The notes below the pieces were generated by a model, which was not told the origin of the DNA, did not search any database, and saw nothing but the letters and a program-made list of their open reading frames with translations. Both the position numbers and the translations under genes were made by a program. Below are positions 8,743 to 16,804 of a stretch of 33,129 bases of DNA, piece after piece (within the stretch, counting starts at the first letter, position 1; each line of letters starts with the position of its first letter). The stretch covers positions 1 through 33,129 of the forward strand of contig DAINOC010000020.1 in NCBI GenBank assembly GCA_036735565.1, given 5' to 3'. The DNA is from Coraliomargarita_B sp036735565 (GTDB lineage Bacteria; Verrucomicrobiota; Verrucomicrobiia; Opitutales; Coraliomargaritaceae).

Positions 8743-9111
8743 ATGAAAACCGGTTTTCAAAAACAGCGATTGGCGCTGGCGGTCTGTCTTCTAGGCGGGC
8801 TGCTTGCCGGTCTTTCGCTGTCGGCGGCTCCCGGTTTCCTCCGCGAAGGTCTCTACAGCCCGAATGCCGCCACCGTTGCCACGGTCGTCGCGGCACCCGA
8901 CGCGGATGTCGTCATCCTTGACGGTGGTCTGGCCCAAGGGCTTCGCCTCGGCATGGTCTGCCGCGTCCTCCGCGGTGCGACCGACATCGGCGAGCTGGTT
9001 ATCATCGAATCCACCCGCGACCGCGCGGCCGCACTCATTCTTAATCTCATCCAGGATAATGTTATCCAACCGGGCGATCGGGCCCGGGTAAAAACCATCC
9101 AAAACAGCTGA
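8743..9111 (+). CDS. Small exported protein inserted between rpsS and rplV
   Basis: The 122-residue product is not a ribosomal protein. It begins with a basic stretch (MKTGFQKQR) and a hydrophobic core (residues 10-27) ending LSLSAAPGF, a good signal peptide with predicted cleavage near 28-30. No lipobox is evident; Cys15 lies within the hydrophobic core. The mature part holds a compact, probably all-beta domain at about 54-118: DVVILDGGLAQGLRLGM, then IGELVIIEST, then VIQPGDRARV. The alternation of 'hydrophobic-DGG-x-GL-x-x-GM', 'IG-x-(hydrophobic)' and 'I-x-x-GD' resembles small beta-barrels such as the C-terminal domain of flagellar FlgT; this is pattern recall, not a database result. It starts 28 bases after rpsS and ends 5 bases before rplV, so it must be co-transcribed with ribosomal genes. 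Codon use looks like that of its neighbours, and coding on the same strand is uninterrupted. Function unknown. Confidence 0.8.
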   Translation: MKTGFQKQRLALAVCLLGGLLAGLSLSAAPGFLREGLYSPNAATVATVVAAPDADVVILDGGLAQGLRLGMVCRVLRGATDIGELVIIESTRDRAAALILNLIQDNVIQPGDRARVKTIQNS

Positions 9112-9116
9112 TTCCC

Positions 9117-9452
9117 ATGCAGGTCCAAGCTTACACCAAATACGCTCGTATGTCGCCCATGAAGGTGCGCGAGATTACCCGTGCCATTCAGGGCCGCAAC
9201 GCTGCTGAAGCCGTGGAAATCCTCCGCTTCATCCCCCGCAAGTCTGCCCGCCTTGTTAGCAAGACGCTGCTTTCGGCCATCGCGAATGCGGAGAACAATA
9301 ACAATCTCTCTTCAGATGCACTGACGATCCAGTCCGCCACCGTGGAACAGGGACCGGCCTTCCGCCGCTTCCGCCCGGCTGCCCGTGGATCGGCTCACCC
9401 CTACAAGAAACGCACCAGCAACATCCGCATCGTTCTTTCCGACGAAGCCTAA
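9117..9452 (+). CDS. rplV: 50S ribosomal protein L22
   Basis: L22 contacts all 23S rRNA domains and its beta-hairpin lines the exit tunnel. The 111-residue product shows TKYARMSPMKVREITRAIQG at the start, the loop with KSARLVSKTLLSAIANAENN, and the hairpin and tail FRRFRPAARGSAHPYKKRTS. The start is only 5 bases after the stop of the inserted exported protein, so its translation may depend on ribosomes finishing that cistron. Confidence 0.96.
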   Translation: MQVQAYTKYARMSPMKVREITRAIQGRNAAEAVEILRFIPRKSARLVSKTLLSAIANAENNNNLSSDALTIQSATVEQGPAFRRFRPAARGSAHPYKKRTSNIRIVLSDEA

Positions 9453-9469
9453 TTTCAGACTTACTAATT

Positions 9470-10102
9470 ATGGGACAAAAAGTTCATCCAACCGGTTTCC
9501 GCCTCGCCGTCACCCGTGACTGGGACTCACGCTGGTATGCCGACAAGAAGAGTTTTCCGGCCTTCATCAAGGAGGATTACACGATCCGCGAATTCCTCAC
9601 CGAGAAGCTGCGTTTCGCTTCGGTTCCCCGCATTTTCATCGAGCGGGCCTCCGGTCGCATCCGTGTGAAGATCTTCACAGCCCGTCCCGGTGTGGTAATC
9701 GGCCGCAAGGGCCAGGAGCTGGATAAGCTCAAGGCGCAGCTGAACAGCAAGATCGGCAAGGACATTATGCTGGACATCCAGGAGGTAAAGCGTCCCGACC
9801 TTTCCGCCCAACTGGTTGCGGAGAATGTGGCACTTCAGTTGGAACGCCGCATCGCCTTCCGCCGCGCGATGAAGCGCGCGGTCCAAACCACGATGGCCAT
9901 GGGTGCCGATGGTATCCGCATCCAGTGCTCCGGCCGTCTTGGTGGCGCGGACATCGCCCGGACCGAGCAACAGCGCCAGGGTCGTGTGCCCCTTCAGACG
10001 CTGCGTGCGAAGATCGATTACGGATTTTTTGAAGCCTCGACCGTTTACGGGATCATCGGAGTCAAGTGCTGGATCTGCCTGCCTGACGAAGAATCCAAAT
10101 AA
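9470..10102 (+). CDS. rpsC: 30S ribosomal protein S3
   Basis: S3 lies at the mRNA entry site. The 210-residue product begins MGQKVHPTGFRL, has a KH RNA-binding domain with the GVVIGRKGQELDKLK loop (about 82-96) and a C-terminal domain with IRIQCSGRLGGADIARTE. It is somewhat shorter than E. coli S3 (233), ending soon after the C-terminal domain. The gene has no Shine-Dalgarno; the bases before ATG are A/T-rich (ACTTACTAATT). Confidence 0.97.
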   Translation: MGQKVHPTGFRLAVTRDWDSRWYADKKSFPAFIKEDYTIREFLTEKLRFASVPRIFIERASGRIRVKIFTARPGVVIGRKGQELDKLKAQLNSKIGKDIMLDIQEVKRPDLSAQLVAENVALQLERRIAFRRAMKRAVQTTMAMGADGIRIQCSGRLGGADIARTEQQRQGRVPLQTLRAKIDYGFFEASTVYGIIGVKCWICLPDEESK

Positions 10103-10143
10103 CCCGACGGTCCACAACTGAATAACTCTAAAAACAGCGAATC

Positions 10144-10563
<420 letters not shown>

Positions 10564-10595
10564 GCTGTTCACCAACCTCAATTTAAATCAACAAG

Positions 10596-10799
10596 ATGAG
10601 CACTAAAGACATCCGCGAACTTTCCGGAGCCGAGATTGACAAGAAGCTTCGCGACTCCCGCGACGCTCACGTCGAAATGCGTTTGCGCAAGCAGACCGGC
10701 CAGATCGAGCATCCCCACGAGCTCAAGCAGCTCCGCCGGGAGATCGCCCGTCTGGAGACGATCCTTAAAGAAAAGAAACTCGCCGTTGTTGGCGCTTAA
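10596..10799 (+). CDS. rpmC: 50S ribosomal protein L29
   Basis: L29 is a small helical-hairpin protein beside L23 at the exit tunnel. The 67-residue product has the two-helix pattern: IRELSGAEIDKKLRDSRDAH, then MRLRKQTGQIEHPHELKQLR and IARLETILKEKKL. Length is typical (E. coli 63). It lies 32 bases after rplP and 21 before rpsQ. Confidence 0.95.
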   Translation: MSTKDIRELSGAEIDKKLRDSRDAHVEMRLRKQTGQIEHPHELKQLRREIARLETILKEKKLAVVGA

Positions 10800-10820
10800 T
10801 CCCCCAGCCGTATTATTTTT

Positions 10821-11105
10821 ATGGAACCCGTAGCCACACGTAACTCGCGTAAAGTCCTGACCGGAACGGTTACCAGCCGCTCTGGTGACAAGACCATCAA
10901 AGTCACCTACTTTTACAAGATCCCGCACCCTCTCTACAAAAAGGAGATTCGCCGCAAGACGGTGGTTCACGCTCACGACGAGAACAACGAATGCGGTCTT
11001 GGTGACCGCGTCGAGATCATGGAGACCCGCCCGCTCAGCAAGCTCAAGCGCTGGCGTGTGACCCGTGTGCTCGAAGTCGCCCCCAAAGTCGGCGACGAAG
11101 CATAA
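10821..11105 (+). CDS. rpsQ: 30S ribosomal protein S17
   Basis: S17 is a primary 16S rRNA-binding protein with an OB fold. The 94-residue product has the family core RKVLTGTVTSRSGDKTIKVT, HPLYKKEIRRKTVVHAHDEN and GDRVEIMETRPLSKLKRWRV. It is about ten residues longer than E. coli S17 (84), through short N- and C-terminal additions. Confidence 0.96.
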   Translation: MEPVATRNSRKVLTGTVTSRSGDKTIKVTYFYKIPHPLYKKEIRRKTVVHAHDENNECGLGDRVEIMETRPLSKLKRWRVTRVLEVAPKVGDEA

Positions 11106-11132
11106 ACCCATTTCTAAAAGGAGACCCTCACC

Positions 11133-11495
11133 ATGATTCAAATGAACAGCCGCGTATTTGTCGCGGATAACACAGGCGCCAAGTCCGCCGAGATGATCCG
11201 TCGTCTCGGCCAGAGCAAGCGCACCGCTGACATCGGCGACGTCGTGATCTGTACCGTTAAGGAAGCAGCCACTGATGCGTCGGTGAAGAAGGGCGATGTC
11301 GTCCGTGCTGTGGTCGTACGCACCGTGGCACCCGTCCGCCGCGGCGATGGCAGCTACCTGCGCTTTGATAACAACGCAATCGTCATCATCAATGCCGACG
11401 GCAACCCCAAAGGCACCCGCATCTTCGGACCGGTGGCACGGGAGCTCCGCGCCAAGTATATGAAGATCATTTCACTCGCACCGGAGGTTTTGTAA
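11133..11495 (+). CDS. rplN: 50S ribosomal protein L14
   Basis: L14 forms intersubunit bridges and is the docking site of the silencing factor RsfS. The 120-residue product shows MIQMNSRVFVADNTGAKSAE, the KGDVVRAVVVRTVAPVRR block and the C-terminal GTRIFGPVARELRAKYMKI. A good Shine-Dalgarno AAAAGGAG lies at 11116-11123. rplX begins one base after its stop codon. Confidence 0.97.
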   Translation: MIQMNSRVFVADNTGAKSAEMIRRLGQSKRTADIGDVVICTVKEAATDASVKKGDVVRAVVVRTVAPVRRGDGSYLRFDNNAIVIINADGNPKGTRIFGPVARELRAKYMKIISLAPEVL

Positions 11496-11496
11496 T

Positions 11497-11739
11497 ATGT
11501 CTAAGAGTATCAAACGCGGACAGGAAGTTGTCGTCATCACCGGTAGCCACAAGGGCAAGCGCGGTAAGGTTTTACAGGTGCGTGCCAACGAGCGCGTGCT
11601 GATCGAAGGCGTCAACCTCATCACCAAATTCGAGCGCAAGAGCCAGGAGAATCCGGAAGGGGCCTCCGTGCAGCGCGAAGCGCCCATCCATTATTCCAAC
11701 GTCATGCTCGCTGAGAAGTTTGACGCCAAGTCCAACTGA
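11497..11739 (+). CDS. rplX: 50S ribosomal protein L24
   Basis: L24 initiates 50S assembly and contains a KOW motif, visible here as GQEVVVITGSHKGKRGKVLQ. It continues with VLIEGVNLITKFERKSQENP and a C-terminal IHYSNVMLAEKF. At 80 residues it is shorter than E. coli L24 (104) but within the range of short bacterial forms. GGAGG ahead of the ATG, inside the end of rplN, fits translational coupling. Confidence 0.93.
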   Translation: MSKSIKRGQEVVVITGSHKGKRGKVLQVRANERVLIEGVNLITKFERKSQENPEGASVQREAPIHYSNVMLAEKFDAKSN

Positions 11740-11855
11740 GTGGGGAATTTCTCCTTGCTTCAGACCGACAAAGCTCCAGCCTCCCGCACCTTTTCCTCCT
11801 CTCCATCGATTCAACCTTAAGCGATCACGGGTCAGAAATCCGGATCCCACATACG
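11740..11855. other. 116-base spacer between rplX and rplE
   Basis: This is the longest gap inside the cluster apart from the assembly gap. It is rich in C and T (for example GCACCTTTTCCTCCTCTCC) and contains no obvious promoter, terminator or small gene. It marks the boundary between S10-like and spc-like segments, so an internal promoter is possible but not visible. Confidence 0.35.
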
Positions 11856-12449
11856 ATGCCACAAGCAGTCTTCAAAAAAATCTACGCCGAACAGGTGGTT
11901 CCCGAACTTAAAAAGAAGTTCGGCTACAAAAACGTGCACGAAGTGCCCGTGGTCAAAAAGATCGTGATCAACTCCGGATTCTCGGCTACCGCGGATAAGA
12001 ACCACGTGGCCTATGTGAACGATGAGATCGCCAAGATTTCGGGCCAGCGCCCGGTGACCACCAAGGCGAAGCTCAGCATCTCGAATTTCAAACTCCGCGA
12101 GGGGCAACCGATCGGCTGCAAGGTCACGCTGCGTGGCGAAGCCATGTATGACTTCATGCTCCGCCTGATCAGCGTCGCGCTTCCCTGCATCCGTGACTTC
12201 CGTGGCGTGCCCACCAAATTTGACGGTCAGGGCAACTACACCCTCGGAGTCGCTGATCACACCATCTTCCCCGAAGTGAGCGCCGAAGGCAACACCGCGA
12301 CCATTGGCATGGATATTTGCTTCGCGACCAGCGCCAACACAGACGAAGAGGGCCGCGAACTGCTCCGTTTGTTTGGTATGCCTTTCCGCAAAACAAGTGC
12401 CGAAATCGCCGCAGAGGAAGCCGCTGCTGCCGAAGCCGCCACCGCATAA
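11856..12449 (+). CDS. rplE: 50S ribosomal protein L5 with an Ala/Glu-rich tail
   Basis: L5 binds 5S rRNA and contacts P-site tRNA. The 197-residue product has the standard fold to about residue 178: VPVVKKIVINSGFS, KAKLSISNFKLREGQPIGCK, FMLRLISVALPCIRDFRGV and the TDEEGRELLRLFGMPFRK end. It then carries an extra tail of about 18 residues made almost only of Ala and Glu (AEIAAEEAAAAEAATA). E. coli L5 is 179 residues. Similar tails occur on L15 and L17 here. Confidence 0.95.
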   Translation: MPQAVFKKIYAEQVVPELKKKFGYKNVHEVPVVKKIVINSGFSATADKNHVAYVNDEIAKISGQRPVTTKAKLSISNFKLREGQPIGCKVTLRGEAMYDFMLRLISVALPCIRDFRGVPTKFDGQGNYTLGVADHTIFPEVSAEGNTATIGMDICFATSANTDEEGRELLRLFGMPFRKTSAEIAAEEAAAAEAATA

Positions 12450-12470
12450 ACCTTCAGACACCGTCCTACT

Positions 12471-12776
12471 ATGGCAAAAAAATCCGCAATCCAAAGAAAC
12501 CTCAAGCGCGAGCGCCTGATCGCAAAATATGCGGCCAAACGCAAAGAGCTGAAGGCCATCCTCGCCAATCCTGAAACGACCGACGAGGAGTTCTACAAGG
12601 CCCAGGCCAAGCTCTGCAAGCTGCCCAAGAACAGCTCGCCGATCCGCGCCCGGAACCGTTGCTCCATCACGGGCCGCCCCCGCGCTTTCATCCGTAAGTT
12701 CGGACTTTCCCGTATCACTTTCCGCGAACTGGCGACCCAGGGTAAGATCCCCGGCGTCACCAAGTCCTCCTGGTAA
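12471..12776 (+). CDS. rpsN: 30S ribosomal protein S14, long zinc-free form
   Basis: S14 joins the 30S head late in assembly. The 101-residue product is the long form: it has a central region with KLCKLPKNSSPIRARNRC and the family signature RCSITGRPRAFIRKFGLSR. The CxxC pairs of the zinc-binding short form are missing, so zinc limitation should not affect it. It matches E. coli S14 in length. Confidence 0.96.
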   Translation: MAKKSAIQRNLKRERLIAKYAAKRKELKAILANPETTDEEFYKAQAKLCKLPKNSSPIRARNRCSITGRPRAFIRKFGLSRITFRELATQGKIPGVTKSSW

Positions 12777-12820
12777 GCGACCACACCACCCACACCTGAA
12801 AACCCAGCAGTTCCACGACT

Positions 12821-13219
12821 ATGGCAGTTCACGACACAATCGGCGACTTTCTCACCATCATCCGTAATGCCAGCTCGGCGCGCAAGCCGGGCTGCACCAC
12901 GCAGCACTCCAAGATGCGCAGCGCAATCGCAGCGATCCTGAAGGATGAAGGTTTTATTCAAGACATTTCCGAAGGCCAGGACGAGCGGGGTTTCAAGACC
13001 CTGACCCTGACGCTGAAGTATGTCGAAAACACCCCGGCGATCACCGGCATTGAGCGTCACAGCACGCCGGGCCGCCGCCTCTACTACGGCTCGCGCGAGA
13101 TCCCCCGCGTCCTCGGTGGCCTTGGGGTCGCCATCCTCACCACTTCCAAAGGCGTCATGCGCGCCCGCGATGCCCGTGAAGCTGGCGTCGGCGGTGAGCT
13201 CGTGTGCAAAGTCTGGTAA
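12821..13219 (+). CDS. rpsH: 30S ribosomal protein S8
   Basis: S8 is a primary 16S rRNA-binding protein and in E. coli the translational repressor of the spc operon. The 132-residue product has DTIGDFLTIIRNASSARK at the N-terminus and the RNA-binding block RRLYYGSREIPRVLGGLGVA followed by ILTTSKGVMRARDAREAGVG. Length matches the family. I see no obvious S8-binding mimic in the rplE leader. Confidence 0.96.
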   Translation: MAVHDTIGDFLTIIRNASSARKPGCTTQHSKMRSAIAAILKDEGFIQDISEGQDERGFKTLTLTLKYVENTPAITGIERHSTPGRRLYYGSREIPRVLGGLGVAILTTSKGVMRARDAREAGVGGELVCKVW

Positions 13220-13234
13220 CGAAAGCGAATCACC

Positions 13235-13771
13235 ATGAGCAGAATCGGAAAACTTCCCATCCCCGTCCTCGACAAGGCCAAAGTCGTCATCGACGGCCAA
13301 ACCGTACGTGTCGAAGGCCCCAAGGGCAAACTTGAAAAGACTTTCGACCAGTCCGTAAATATCGAACTGACTGATGGTCAGATCCTCGTGACACCCGCCA
13401 ACAGCAGCAGCCACGCGAAGGCCATGTTCGGCACGGCCCGTTCCATCATCAATAATATGGTTGTCGGTGTGGTCGACGGCTACAAAAAGCAAATCGAGCT
13501 CAAGGGCGTCGGCTTCCGTGCCGCCCTCAAGGGCCGGATGCTCGACATGGCTCTTGGCAAATCGCACCCCTGCATCCTGAATATCCCGGATGGCATCGAA
13601 GTGACGGTTGTTGAAAACACCAAGATCACCATCGAAGGCGCCGACAAACAGGTCGTGGGCGAGGTAACCGCTTCGATCTTTGCATTCTACCCGGCCGAGC
13701 CCTACAAGGGCAAAGGCGTTCATATCGTCGGCAAATACGTCCGCCGCAAGGAAGGTAAGAAGTCCGCTTAA
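13235..13771 (+). CDS. rplF: 50S ribosomal protein L6
   Basis: L6 lies near the factor-binding site by the sarcin-ricin loop. The 178-residue product has two copies of the L6 fold: N-terminal MSRIGKLPIPVLDKAKVVID and VEGPKGKLEKTF, then GVGFRAALKGRMLDMALGKS. The C-terminal signature is YKGKGVHIVGKYVRRKEGKK. Length is standard (E. coli 177). Confidence 0.97.
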   Translation: MSRIGKLPIPVLDKAKVVIDGQTVRVEGPKGKLEKTFDQSVNIELTDGQILVTPANSSSHAKAMFGTARSIINNMVVGVVDGYKKQIELKGVGFRAALKGRMLDMALGKSHPCILNIPDGIEVTVVENTKITIEGADKQVVGEVTASIFAFYPAEPYKGKGVHIVGKYVRRKEGKKSA

Positions 13772-13791
13772 GGACGCGCCCCGTTCACACT

Positions 13792-14148
13792 ATGAAACTT
13801 CAAAAGAAAAATACACTTGCCCAAAAACGCCGCTGGCGCATCCGCAAGAAGGTCATTGGTTCCGCCGAGCGTCCCCGCCTGACGGTTCATTTCTCCAACA
13901 AGCATATCTATGCGCAATGCATCGACGACGAGAAGGGCCACACACTGGCCTATGTCTCTTCGGTTGGCAGCAAGGAGGTCTCCGTCAAGGCAAACATCGA
14001 AGGTGCTGTTGCCCTGGGCAAAGTGATCGCCGAGAAGGCGAAAGCCCTCGGGATCGAGAGCGTGGTCTTCGACCGCGCCGGACGCCGCTATCACGGTTGT
14101 GTTAAATCCTTCGCCGATTCAGCCCGGGAGGCGGGCCTCCAGTTCTAA
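13792..14148 (+). CDS. rplR: 50S ribosomal protein L18
   Basis: L18 binds 5S rRNA with L5 and L25. The 118-residue product has a basic N-terminus (KRRWRIRKKVIGSAERPRLT) followed by the family motifs VHFSNKHIYAQCIDDEKGHT and VVFDRAGRRYHGCVKSFADS, ending ARE-AGLQF. Length is normal (E. coli 117). rpsE begins 8 bases after its stop. Confidence 0.96.
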   Translation: MKLQKKNTLAQKRRWRIRKKVIGSAERPRLTVHFSNKHIYAQCIDDEKGHTLAYVSSVGSKEVSVKANIEGAVALGKVIAEKAKALGIESVVFDRAGRRYHGCVKSFADSAREAGLQF

Positions 14149-14156
14149 GTTTCCAC

Positions 14157-14684
14157 ATGAGCACTCAAAATAAAAAGTTTTCCGCACCCGAAGAGTCCAG
14201 AGACGAGCCCGAGTTCGTCGAAAAGGTCGTCCACATCAATCGCTGCTCCAAGGTGGTGAAGGGTGGCCGCCGCTTCAGTTTTGCCGCGCTCGTCGTCGTG
14301 GGCGACCAGAGTGGTCGCGTCGGCGTCGGTTATGGCAAGGCCAAGGAAGTTCCTGAATGCATCCGCAAGGGAACCGAGCAGGCAAAAAAGAACCTCGTCA
14401 CGGTCAAGCTGCGTGGTGACACCATCCCGCATCACGTGATGGGTGAAGCCGATGGCGGCAAGGTGCTCCTGCGTCCGGCATCGGACGGAACGGGCGTCAT
14501 CGCCGGTGGTGGCTGCCGCGCCGTGCTCGAATCGGTGGGCATCAAAAATATTCTCTCCAAATCCCTCGGGTCCAACAACCATCTGGCGATGGTGAATGCG
14601 ACCATGCACGCACTCTCCCAGTTGCGCTCCAACGAGGAAATCAAAAATCTCCGCTTCTCCGACCGGGTTGCGGTGGAAGCATAA
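14157..14684 (+). CDS. rpsE: 30S ribosomal protein S5
   Basis: S5 affects decoding accuracy and mRNA unwinding at the entry site. The 175-residue product has the double-stranded-RNA-binding S5 domain (VVKGGRRFSFAALVVVGDQS, VGVGYGKAKEVPECIRKGTE), then the ATPase-like region with LRPASDGTGVIAGGGCRAVL. It has a slightly longer N-terminus than E. coli S5. Between it and rplO there are only 12 bases, so rpmD (L30), usually found here, is absent. Confidence 0.97.
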   Translation: MSTQNKKFSAPEESRDEPEFVEKVVHINRCSKVVKGGRRFSFAALVVVGDQSGRVGVGYGKAKEVPECIRKGTEQAKKNLVTVKLRGDTIPHHVMGEADGGKVLLRPASDGTGVIAGGGCRAVLESVGIKNILSKSLGSNNHLAMVNATMHALSQLRSNEEIKNLRFSDRVAVEA

Positions 14685-14696
14685 GGAACTGTTCTC

Positions 14697-15182
14697 ATGA
14701 ATCTCGAAAAAATCCCAACGATCAAAGGGGCCACCCACCCGACCAAGCGTCTCGGACGCGGTGAGGGCAGCGGCCACGGCAAAACCTCGGGCAAGGGCCA
14801 CAAAGGCCAAAAAGCCCGCTCGGGTGGCGGTATCCGCATCGGATTCGAAGGCGGCCAGATGCCGCTTTACCGCAAACTGCCCTGCCGCGGCTTCAATAAT
14901 TACAATTTCCGCACCCGTTTCCAAACGGTGAACGTGGCTGAGCTCTCCCGCCTTGAAGGCACTGAGGTCAACCGCGATACGCTGGTCGCCGCCGGACTGA
15001 TCCGTGCCAACGACGAGGGTGTCAAGCTGCTCGGTGATGGCGACGTCTCCAAGGCTTTCTCGGTTGCTGTCGACAAGATTTCGGCCTCCGCGAAAGCGAA
15101 GATCGAGGCGGCAGGTGGCACGGTGGTCGAGTTCGCCTCGGCTGCGGCTACCGGCGACGAATCCGAAAAGGAAGACGCATAG
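14697..15182 (+). CDS. rplO: 50S ribosomal protein L15 with an acidic tail
   Basis: L15 binds 23S rRNA late in assembly. The 161-residue product shows the Gly/Lys-rich N-terminus RLGRGEGSGHGKTSGKGHKG, the GFEGGQMPLYRKLPCRGF motif and the family end AKAKIEAAGGTVVEF. It goes on with about 15 extra residues rich in Ala, Glu and Asp (ASAAATGDESEKEDA) not present in E. coli L15 (144). AAGGAA before the ATG serves as a Shine-Dalgarno. Confidence 0.96.
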   Translation: MNLEKIPTIKGATHPTKRLGRGEGSGHGKTSGKGHKGQKARSGGGIRIGFEGGQMPLYRKLPCRGFNNYNFRTRFQTVNVAELSRLEGTEVNRDTLVAAGLIRANDEGVKLLGDGDVSKAFSVAVDKISASAKAKIEAAGGTVVEFASAAATGDESEKEDA

Positions 15183-15222
15183 ACCGGTTGCTCACCGCAC
15201 CCGGCCCTAAGGGCTATTTCTG

Positions 15223-16737
15223 ATGCTTTCTGCTTTTACCAACTCCCTCAAGATCCCTGAGCTGCGCCAGAAGATTTTCTTCACTCTGGCGCTTCTTTTC
15301 ATTGCCCGCGTAGGTGCCAACATTCCGCTGCCCGGAATGAACATTGGCCCGATCAAGGACTTCTTCGCGGACCAGGCCGGTGCGGCCGGAGGGCTCGTCG
15401 GATTCTACAACATGTTCACCGGCGGTGCGCTGCTCAATGGTGCGGTCTTTGCCCTCGGCATCATGCCCTACATCAGCGCATCGATTATCATGCAGCTGGT
15501 GGGCGCGGTTTTTCCAACCATCGCCCGCCTGCAGCAGGAGGGCGACGTGGGTCGCCAGAAGATCAACCAATACACCCGGTATCTGACCCTCGGCATCTGT
15601 CTTGTTCAGGGGCTCCTGCTCCTGGTCGCCCTGTCTTCGAACCCGGGTAGCTTGATCGGCCAGGGCTTCAACGAAGCGGAGTATGGCAGCATCGTCATCG
15701 CGGCGCAGATTCCCTTCCTCATTACCGGAACGATTTTTCTAACTGCCGGAACGATGATTCTGGTCTGGCTGGGTGAGCAGATCACGCAGAAAGGCATCGG
15801 CAACGGGATCTCTCTCCTGATCACGGTGAGCATCATCTCGGGGCTGCCCGGAGCGGTCGCCTCCGCCTATCAAATGTTTGTGGCACCGGTTGGTGCGGAG
15901 AGCGCCTCGCTGGGGCTTCCCGAAGGGGTGCTCATGTTGGCGCTTCTCTTCACGGTGACGGCGGGTCTCGTGGCCATCACGCAGGCCCAGCGGAAGATTC
16001 CGGTGCAATATGCCAAGCGGGTCGTGGGGCGCAAGGTCTATGGTGGCCAAAGCTCCTTCCTGCCGCTGAAGGTCAATTACGCCGGGGTTATGCCGGTGAT
16101 CTTTGCCAGCGCTATTCTCATGTTCCCCGCCCAGATCCTGAGCTACCTGGGATCGGCGACCGGCATGCGCTTTTTCTCCGACTTTGCCGATTCGATCGGT
16201 CACGGCGAGGTGGCCTACTATGTCATTTTCGGCCTCCTGATCCTGATCTTTAGTTATTTTTGGGTGTCCATGATGTTCAAGCCGATTCAAATCGCGGACG
16301 ATTTGAAAAAGAACGGTGGCTACATCCCCGGTGTGCGCCCCGGCGAGCCAACGGCGAAGTTCCTCGATCACATCATGACCCGCCTGACGCTGGCTGGTGC
16401 GATCTCCCTGACAGTCATTGCGCTCTTCCCGGATATTCTGCTCTTTGCTTACAACGTACCTTTCAACGTCGCGATCTTCTTCGGCGGCACCGGTATGTTG
16501 ATCACGGTTGGTGTGCTTCTCGATACCATGCGCCAAATCGAAACCTTCCTGTTGCAGCGTCACTACGACGGTTTCCTCAAAAAGGGCAAGATCCGCGGCC
16601 GCTCGGCGGCCCGCACCAAGCAGATGGTGGACACAGCTGGTCTGCAGGACTTCTGGACCGCTTGGAAGCCACTTATTTTTATCGCAGCGGTGCTCTTTGT
16701 CCTCGGGCTGATCTCCTCGATTTTGAACCTGAGTTGA
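15223..16737 (+). CDS. secY: Protein translocase subunit SecY
   Basis: SecY is the channel of the SecYEG translocon in the inner membrane. The 504-residue product has about ten hydrophobic segments and typical landmarks: IPELRQKIFFTLALLFIARV at the N-terminus, the plug-region GGALLNGAVFALGIMPYISA, the GIGNGISLLI motif, RKIPVQYAKRVVG in the cytoplasmic loop and GVRPGEPTAKFLDHIMTRLT. It is longer than E. coli SecY (443), mainly through an extended C-terminus and loops. A terminator-like hairpin follows 12 bases after the stop. Confidence 0.97.
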   Translation: MLSAFTNSLKIPELRQKIFFTLALLFIARVGANIPLPGMNIGPIKDFFADQAGAAGGLVGFYNMFTGGALLNGAVFALGIMPYISASIIMQLVGAVFPTIARLQQEGDVGRQKINQYTRYLTLGICLVQGLLLLVALSSNPGSLIGQGFNEAEYGSIVIAAQIPFLITGTIFLTAGTMILVWLGEQITQKGIGNGISLLITVSIISGLPGAVASAYQMFVAPVGAESASLGLPEGVLMLALLFTVTAGLVAITQAQRKIPVQYAKRVVGRKVYGGQSSFLPLKVNYAGVMPVIFASAILMFPAQILSYLGSATGMRFFSDFADSIGHGEVAYYVIFGLLILIFSYFWVSMMFKPIQIADDLKKNGGYIPGVRPGEPTAKFLDHIMTRLTLAGAISLTVIALFPDILLFAYNVPFNVAIFFGGTGMLITVGVLLDTMRQIETFLLQRHYDGFLKKGKIRGRSAARTKQMVDTAGLQDFWTAWKPLIFIAAVLFVLGLISSILNLS

Positions 16738-16749
16738 GCCGTTGACCCC

Positions 16750-16771
16750 CGGCGAGGTGTCGCCGTTTTTT
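16750..16771 (+). terminator. Intrinsic terminator or attenuator between secY and map
   Basis: CGGCGA (16750-16755) pairs with TCGCCG (16760-16765) around a four-base GGTG loop and is followed by six T residues. This is the textbook layout, although the stem is only 6 bp. As more cluster genes follow in the same direction, it may allow partial read-through or be paired with a promoter for map and the alpha-like segment. Confidence 0.6.
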
Positions 16772-16804
16772 GTTCTTTGAATTCCCTTTAACCCGCGCCG
16801 TTCG

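Noticed and set aside
12593..13723. Long reverse-strand open frame opposite rpsN, rpsH and rplF
   Set aside because: It spans three conserved ribosomal genes in the opposite sense and has no recognisable motifs.
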